11,289 nucleotides of DNA from a bacterium (GTDB lineage Archaea > Thermoproteota > Nitrososphaeria > Nitrososphaerales > CADDZS01), in the NCBI GenBank assembly GCA_027310845.1, contig DAIDAB010000051.1:1-11289 (forward strand), given 5' to 3'. Positions within the stretch are counted from its first letter, which is position 1. Every line of letters begins with the position of its first letter. The notes beneath the pieces are model-generated. The model ran no database searches and had not been told where the DNA came from. It saw only the letters and a program-made list of their open reading frames with translations. A program made the position numbers and the translations under genes. Positions 6,840-11,289 of this stretch are shown piece by piece.

Positions 6840-6872
6840 AGGTTTTGCACATGATTGTTTCGCGAGCTTGCA

Positions 6873-7289
6873 TTGAACGATTTCAAAGACATCGTGTCCA
6901 TAGAGGCGCATAGCGAAGCCTACGGAGTCCCGCTGGGGACGATGCGCCAGATTTTGCAGATTAGTGGATTCAACTTTTCACTCGAACCTTCGCTGAGAGG
7001 AATCAGTGGGACTCTCCAATGTTTTGATATTGTGGCAAGGAAAGGCAACCAGACAATAGTTATTGATGTGCTTCCTTCGGCAGACAGGAAGAAGAGCGAG
7101 ATGAAACTGATTAACATGCGTGCAAAGATCTGGGACTGTGCGCCAGATCTAGCAATTGCAATATCTCCAGTTGAGGCAAGCAAAGAGATGAAGGAAATGG
7201 CAAAGTTCTACAAGCTTGCGTTGATAGTGGCTATGAACGAGCAGGATCTCGAAGAAAAGTTCGAGCAACTTGTTAATTCTCTCAATTAG
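6873..7289 (+). CDS. Small protein, possible degenerate restriction-endonuclease-like fold
   Basis: I do not recognise a named family. The protein has 138 residues from the TTG at 6873; a TTG at 6855, just after an in-frame stop, would add six. The N-terminal part (about 5-35) is helical and could be a small helix-turn-helix (EAYGVPLGTMRQILQISGF). The middle reads CFDIVARKGNQTIVIDVL (50-67), followed by a basic helix and then DLAIAISPVE and LALIVAM, an alternating beta-alpha order. The Asp in FDIVA and the Asp in VIDV sit where PD-(D/E)XK nucleases carry metal ligands, but the catalytic Lys position is Leu67, so activity is doubtful. No signal peptide or TM segment is seen. It is divergent from the winged-helix regulator, and a terminator-like hairpin follows 9 bp after its stop. 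The fold assignment is inference. Confidence 0.7.
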   Translation: MNDFKDIVSIEAHSEAYGVPLGTMRQILQISGFNFSLEPSLRGISGTLQCFDIVARKGNQTIVIDVLPSADRKKSEMKLINMRAKIWDCAPDLAIAISPVEASKEMKEMAKFYKLALIVAMNEQDLEEKFEQLVNSLN

Positions 7290-7298
7290 TTCATCACG

Positions 7299-7340
7299 AT
7301 AATTGAAGGGCGCTCATGGAGAGCGCAATTATTCCTTTTT
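7299..7340 (+). terminator. Hairpin with T-run after the small plus-strand gene
   Basis: GCGCTC (7310-7315) pairs with GAGCGC (7321-7326) around an ATGGA loop. The outer arms ATAATT (7299-7304) and AATTAT (7327-7332) extend the stem past a 5-base bulge. TCCTTTTT follows at 7333-7340. This is a good terminator candidate, 9 bp after the stop at 7289. Confidence 0.6.
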
Positions 7341-7618
7341 GAATATAGAATTCAATCTTGTTTCTAGCAGACATCAATCGAACCTGTCAAACCTAGTCAA
7401 AGACAAATTCGCCTATTCACAGAATTGTGACCTGAAAAATGAATCTCGCGGCGTTAAGTCGTAACCGCAAAATTCTCTTTGAAAGAGAAATATGCATTTA
7501 ACTTGGCGGCCTGTAAGACGAACTAATTTAGTTTCAGGTTTGACATTCTCATTTGTATTTTACCAGAATTTTGGAAATAGCTCCATTGCGCTAGACTCAT
7601 GCTCAACAAAGAATTGGA
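7341..7618. other. Convergent intergenic region with hairpin
   Basis: No ORF or RNA gene is supported here. Besides the palindrome at 7473-7489, a short hairpin with stems GCGG/CCGC and TTA/TAA is possible at 7448-7468, with a 2-base bulge. The rest is AT-rich and is probably the 3' region of the surface-protein transcript. Confidence 0.4.
7473..7489. repeat. Perfect 17-bp palindrome
   Basis: TTCTCTTT and AAAGAGAA are exact inverted repeats around a single G. It could be a binding site for a dimeric regulator or part of a 3'-end structure. It lies between two convergent genes, which is unusual for an operator. Confidence 0.5.
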
Positions 7619-10600
7619 CTAGCCTCTCTTTCTGAAAGTAACCAGCGCAGCAATGGCGGCGACTGCAACTATTAGAGCAGCTATCAATGCAAGGTAAAGT
7701 GATTCTAATCCGCCCGAATTAGTCTGTTGGCTTCCTTGCGAACTTGAAGTAGGTGAAGAGGATGTCGATTGAATGAAATGTGCAACTTCTACTATTGGCG
7801 ACCTGACCGTTATTTGTTGCCTCGAGTTGCTCCCAGAATATGAAACCGATCCCGTACCAGTCCAAGAAACAAACTGATATCCAGTCACAGGGGTGGCGTA
7901 GATGTTGATTGTAAAGCTCGAATCGAACCATCCGCTCGCTGGCGCGACTGTTCCCTCGCTTGGAGAATTTGATTCTATCTCAACCATGAACTGTTCGTAG
8001 AATGCAGGATCGATTGTGGTGCTCATCGAGAATGTGCCGCTTACACCAGTAGCGTACCACCTCGTGGTAGAATTGGAGCCACCAATAGGATTTGTAATAG
8101 ACCATAGATTTGCATCGGCCCAGAGAGATCGATTTTGAGTCGTAAGAGCAAGGTATGAGGACGTTCCATTAGCAAAATAATTCAATGTTGGTGAGGTGAA
8201 GCCAGATCCAGAGCCTACGACCGAGTACAGTGCACTGACACTGTACTGATGATAGAAATCAATGTTCCTCGTTCCCGACGATGTGGCAGGGATTGTTGAA
8301 TTCTGGCTTGCCCATCGTTCGTTTGGCTGACCGGGTACAATTGATGTCAAGGTAATTGAACCGGACGCGTCAAACCAGTAAAGGGTCGGAGTCGTCGTTA
8401 GCATTGGAGAATACAAAGTGCCAACCTGCATCCCAGAGGCCGTAGGCGCCGATGGCAAGATTCCGCCATCCACGACTGTGTAGGAAAGCTTTTGCACGAA
8501 CTCGTGATAGTAAATCGGCGAGATTGAAGAACTTGAAGAGACCGTGCCTGAGCTCGTTTGCGTCATCCATCTTTCAGAGTCAGTGATCCCTGAGAGCGGA
8601 TTCGTGATCGTCCAGGTCGAACCGCTGTCTATCCAAATAGTCGTCGGAGACGTTGTCAAAGTTGGCGCGTACGATTTTCCAAATTGTGTACTTGTGAGAG
8701 TCGGGGCAGATGGAAAACCTCCGTCCACTACAGAGAAGCTAGCCGTCGCGTTATACTGATGATAATACTGGAAGACTGTTGTCTGGGCGGAGCCTGCGAT
8801 TCCATCGACTATCTGATTTGCTTGCCATCTCTCTGCGAATGTAGAACCTGGCAGATTCCGACTCACGTTCCAGCTGCTTCCGTAATCTGCAGTGTAAGTC
8901 ACTTGCGAAGTTGTGAGATTCGCATAGGTTGAAACTCCATTCTTTACATAACTTAAGGTCGGTGCAGCATAGCCTAATCCTCCCCCATGCACAGAGTAAC
9001 TGAATGTCAGCGCAGAGACGTCGCCGATGGGTGGCTGCTCCCACACTCCTCGTCCATGTGTTGCTGCCAGCACGTAGTTTGAATGAGTGAATGCAATGTC
9101 GAAAATAGCTGCGTTTGGAAGGCCGGTGCCTAGTGTCGACCATGTATTTCCCGCGTCGGAAGAGTAGAAGATTCCGCTATCAGTCCCAACGAATATGTCT
9201 CCGCTTGTTGGGTTGATTTTGACAACGTCGATGCTTGCATTCGAAAAGCCAGTCAATGGGAGAGTTTGCAAGGATGCCCCTTCGTTTGTTATTTTGAGCA
9301 ATCTCGGAGTTGCATAACTCGCAAGGGCGACGTATGCTGTTTGGTAGTTAGTGATGTTGACTGCGATGCTTGAAATTGGAAAGTTTTCTTTAGCAATCGT
9401 TGTCCAATCATAGCCTCCGTTGTTGGAGACCATCACGTCACCGACTGTATCACCGAGATAAACTACACTGCTATTCGATGGAGCGACAGCGATTGCTGAA
9501 ATGAGAGACGTTCCTATCGAACCACTCACGTCAATCCAGCTTGACGCATAGTTTATTGTCTTGTAGACATGAGTTCCTCCAATGTACAATGTACCAGGAT
9601 TGTTTGGATCCTGCGCTACAGGCGCGTAGAATAGACTGCTGTCACTGAGATTGATGCCAGTAGTAGCAAAGCTCCAATTAGAACCACTATCATTGGACTT
9701 TTGCACATAGAGATGTGTGTAGACACAATACATGATGCTCGAATTAGTGCTTTCTATCCCCGTCCAACCCCCGTCCCCTATCGTGAGCTCATTCCAAGTG
9801 GACGTTCCAGAATATTGAACACATGCATTATCTTGAGTTCCACCTATCGCCAGGCTGTCCGAGGTTGGAGAGGCTGCAATGGACTGGAATTGAGTTATTC
9901 CCAACCCAGAGTTCAAGTCAGTCCAGCTGTTTCCGTAGGTTGTTGAATACCACAGCCCGCCGTCGTTTCCTTCGTAGATTGTTCCTGGAGACGTTGGTGA
10001 GATTACTAGGGCATGCTGATCTGGGTGGATCGAAGAGCCCGAAATGTAGCCTCCCAGGTCGGTCCAACTTGAACCGCCGGTATTCGATGAATACAGGTCG
10101 ACTCCGCCGAAGTAAATATTCCTAGCGTTAGTTGGATCTACCGAAAGGACAAAGTCGTACCAGCATTGCGTCTCTCCCGCTGGCCCGCAAGGAGTAATAC
10201 CAGGAGGATTTGGCGGCGTTCCTAGAGTTGTTATGACCCCGTTTGACACATTGTATTTGTATATACCAATTAGTCCGCCGCTGTAATTTGCGAACGCCAC
10301 GAAGATCGTATTCGGAAGATCTCCACTGAGCGCTACAGCGACTCTGCCCTGATTTGTGGCTAAGTTTTCAGAAACTGGTAGTTCGCTCCAGACCGTTCCT
10401 CCATCAATAGTTTGCCATACTTCACCAGAATAACCTCCAGCGTACGCAACGCTTTGGTTGTTTGGATCACCAATAAGATCTGCGACCCCGTTTCCTGAAG
10501 AGGGCGAGAGAACAAGGTTCCAATTCGCGCCACTGTTTATTGACCTGAAAATTCCGAGACCAGCGGGATTGGGTGACGAAGCGAGACCTCTGCAGCACTC

Positions 10601-11289
10601 GGCCCAAGTTGTTGAAACAAGAAGATCGCTCGGGTTGGTTGAATTAATCAAAATCCCAGATATTGCACTCCCAGAGAATACGCTACCACCCAGAGTACTC
10701 CAAGTGTTTCCGCCGTCAGTCGACTTGAGCAAGCCAGCTCCGTAATAGCTATCACCCGAGTGATTAGGCTCGCCAGTTCCAACATAGAGTGTCTTTCCAT
10801 CTGAGGAGATCGCTATTGCGCCAATCGCAAGGCTTGGAAAGGAGTCGCCGATGGGAGTCCAAGTTGTGCCCTTATTAGTCGACTTCCATATTCCTCCTTG
10901 CGCTCCACCGACGTACACAATCGAGGGATTGGTATTGTTGACCGCTATCGCAGTTATCCTGCCAGAAAACGGAGCTGTGCCCCAAGTGGGTTGATCAAAC
11001 CCGTTGGAAATTGGCTTTGGACCAATGTCTGTCCAGCTCGAACCAACAACTGGAATCGTGCTTGAGTGAGTCAGTGCACCTGCAATAGTTGATTTCAGAT
11101 CGGTGGATGTTCCAGCATTCTTTGCGAGGCCTGTTGGATAATTTTGGGCCAATGGGAGATAAAGGAGGTTAGAAATTGTACCAGAATGGAATCCAAAGGA
11201 GAGGCCTAAAGGAAGGATGGGAAATACTAGTAGAATGATGATTGGCACAAGTAGTTTGACATTACTACAAGACAGATTGTGTTTGGTAC
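7619..11289 (-). CDS. Giant surface protein: Asp-box propeller, tandem repeats, membrane anchor (5' partial)
   Basis: Residues are counted from a GTG at 11248. A hydrophobic signal-like segment (about 3-20) starts the protein. Residues about 70-740 carry ten Asp-box (BNR/sortilin-like) motifs, for example STDGGNTW (176-183), TIDGGTVW (280-287) and SSDAGNTW (696-703), which predict a large beta-propeller. Residues about 745-1087 hold four repeats of about 80 residues, then comes an InlB-like module (about 1088-1160, ending GYQFVSWTGTG...). A Ser/Gln-rich linker (1161-1180), a TM helix (1183-1203) and an RKRG tail follow: a surface protein anchored at its C-terminus. The frame has no stop upstream of 11248 and continues to the window end (…NVKLLVPIIILLV), so the true start, with the basic residues expected of a signal peptide, probably lies outside. 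Asp-box propellers occur in glycosidases, adhesins and sorting receptors; I see no proof of catalysis. Cell attachment or glycan binding is plausible. Confidence 0.88.
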   Translation of the reverse strand, partial: TKHNLSCSNVKLLVPIIILLVFPILPLGLSFGFHSGTISNLLYLPLAQNYPTGLAKNAGTSTDLKSTIAGALTHSSTIPVVGSSWTDIGPKPISNGFDQPTWGTAPFSGRITAIAVNNTNPSIVYVGGAQGGIWKSTNKGTTWTPIGDSFPSLAIGAIAISSDGKTLYVGTGEPNHSGDSYYGAGLLKSTDGGNTWSTLGGSVFSGSAISGILINSTNPSDLLVSTTWAECCRGLASSPNPAGLGIFRSINSGANWNLVLSPSSGNGVADLIGDPNNQSVAYAGGYSGEVWQTIDGGTVWSELPVSENLATNQGRVAVALSGDLPNTIFVAFANYSGGLIGIYKYNVSNGVITTLGTPPNPPGITPCGPAGETQCWYDFVLSVDPTNARNIYFGGVDLYSSNTGGSSWTDLGGYISGSSIHPDQHALVISPTSPGTIYEGNDGGLWYSTTYGNSWTDLNSGLGITQFQSIAASPTSDSLAIGGTQDNACVQYSGTSTWNELTIGDGGWTGIESTNSSIMYCVYTHLYVQKSNDSGSNWSFATTGINLSDSSLFYAPVAQDPNNPGTLYIGGTHVYKTINYASSWIDVSGSIGTSLISAIAVAPSNSSVVYLGDTVGDVMVSNNGGYDWTTIAKENFPISSIAVNITNYQTAYVALASYATPRLLKITNEGASLQTLPLTGFSNASIDVVKINPTSGDIFVGTDSGIFYSSDAGNTWSTLGTGLPNAAIFDIAFTHSNYVLAATHGRGVWEQPPIGDVSALTFSYSVHGGGLGYAAPTLSYVKNGVSTYANLTTSQVTYTADYGSSWNVSRNLPGSTFAERWQANQIVDGIAGSAQTTVFQYYHQYNATASFSVVDGGFPSAPTLTSTQFGKSYAPTLTTSPTTIWIDSGSTWTITNPLSGITDSERWMTQTSSGTVSSSSSISPIYYHEFVQKLSYTVVDGGILPSAPTASGMQVGTLYSPMLTTTPTLYWFDASGSITLTSIVPGQPNERWASQNSTIPATSSGTRNIDFYHQYSVSALYSVVGSGSGFTSPTLNYFANGTSSYLALTTQNRSLWADANLWSITNPIGGSNSTTRWYATGVSGTFSMSTTIDPAFYEQFMVEIESNSPSEGTVAPASGWFDSSFTINIYATPVTGYQFVSWTGTGSVSYSGSNSRQQITVRSPIVEVAHFIQSTSSSPTSSSQGSQQTNSGGLESLYLALIAALIVAVAAIAALVTFRKRG
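7988..9016 (-). repeat. Four tandem ~80-residue protein repeats in the surface protein
   Basis: The units start near residues 747, 836, 920 and 1005. Each has the order SYSVVDGG...PSAPTL, then Y.P.LTT.PT..W.D.GS.W.ITNP..G...ERW, and ends with a YYHQY or FYHQY-like motif. The units have diverged in residue sequence and more so in DNA, so these are old duplications, not recent slippage. Similar repeats are, to my recollection, common in surface proteins of Thaumarchaeota and some Thermoplasmata. Confidence 0.75.

Noticed and set aside
7988..9016. Possible CRISPR or recent DNA tandem repeat
   Set aside because: The periodicity is at the protein level; the DNA units are too diverged and are in frame within one gene.

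Overview
The window looks like chromosomal DNA of an archaeon, most likely from the Thaumarchaeota (Nitrososphaeria) or a close relative. It carries an archaeal clamp-loader small subunit, a GINS subunit next to what looks like the start of MCM, an archaeal-type histidyl-tRNA synthetase, a Sulfolobus-type zinc ferredoxin and a UbiA prenyltransferase of the kind that makes archaeal ether lipids. TATA/BRE-like promoters lie close to start codons, and several genes appear to have very short leaders or none. The lineage call is inference: zinc ferredoxins also occur in Thermoplasmata and Sulfolobales, so a marker-gene tree would be needed.

Left end (1-3021): a DNA replication block. On the minus strand is a GINS gene with one apparent single-base deletion, followed one base later by the first 17 codons of a probable MCM helicase that leaves the window. 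Divergently, on the plus strand, are RfcS and then HisRS, 16 bases apart and probably cotranscribed. A hairpin separates HisRS from the convergent ferredoxin gene.

Middle (3022-5787): minus-strand genes. These are a 7Fe/8Fe zinc ferredoxin, a two-TM membrane protein with a C-terminal zinc ribbon, and a UbiA-family prenyltransferase with a clear BRE+TATA promoter. A small unrecognised ORF at 5480-5721, broken by a frameshift, lies between UbiA and the next gene.

Regulatory pair (5788-7289): a minus-strand winged-helix regulator with a C-terminal PLD/TrmB-like region, divergent from a small plus-strand protein that may be a degenerate restriction-endonuclease-like fold. They share a promoter region of about 130 bp. 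Their functions are unknown.

Right end (7290-11289): a 330-bp convergent intergenic region holding a terminator-like hairpin and a perfect 17-bp palindrome. After it comes a giant minus-strand surface protein of at least 1209 residues: a hydrophobic N-terminus, ten Asp-box (BNR) motifs forming a probable beta-propeller, four tandem repeats of about 80 residues, an InlB-like module, a Ser-rich linker and a C-terminal membrane anchor. Its reading frame stays open to the window edge, so its true start probably lies outside.

The essential GINS gene and the small ORF at 5480-5721 each become continuous if one base is added. This suggests sequencing errors at least as much as real pseudogenes. I see no CRISPR array, tRNA, rRNA, insertion sequence or integrase.
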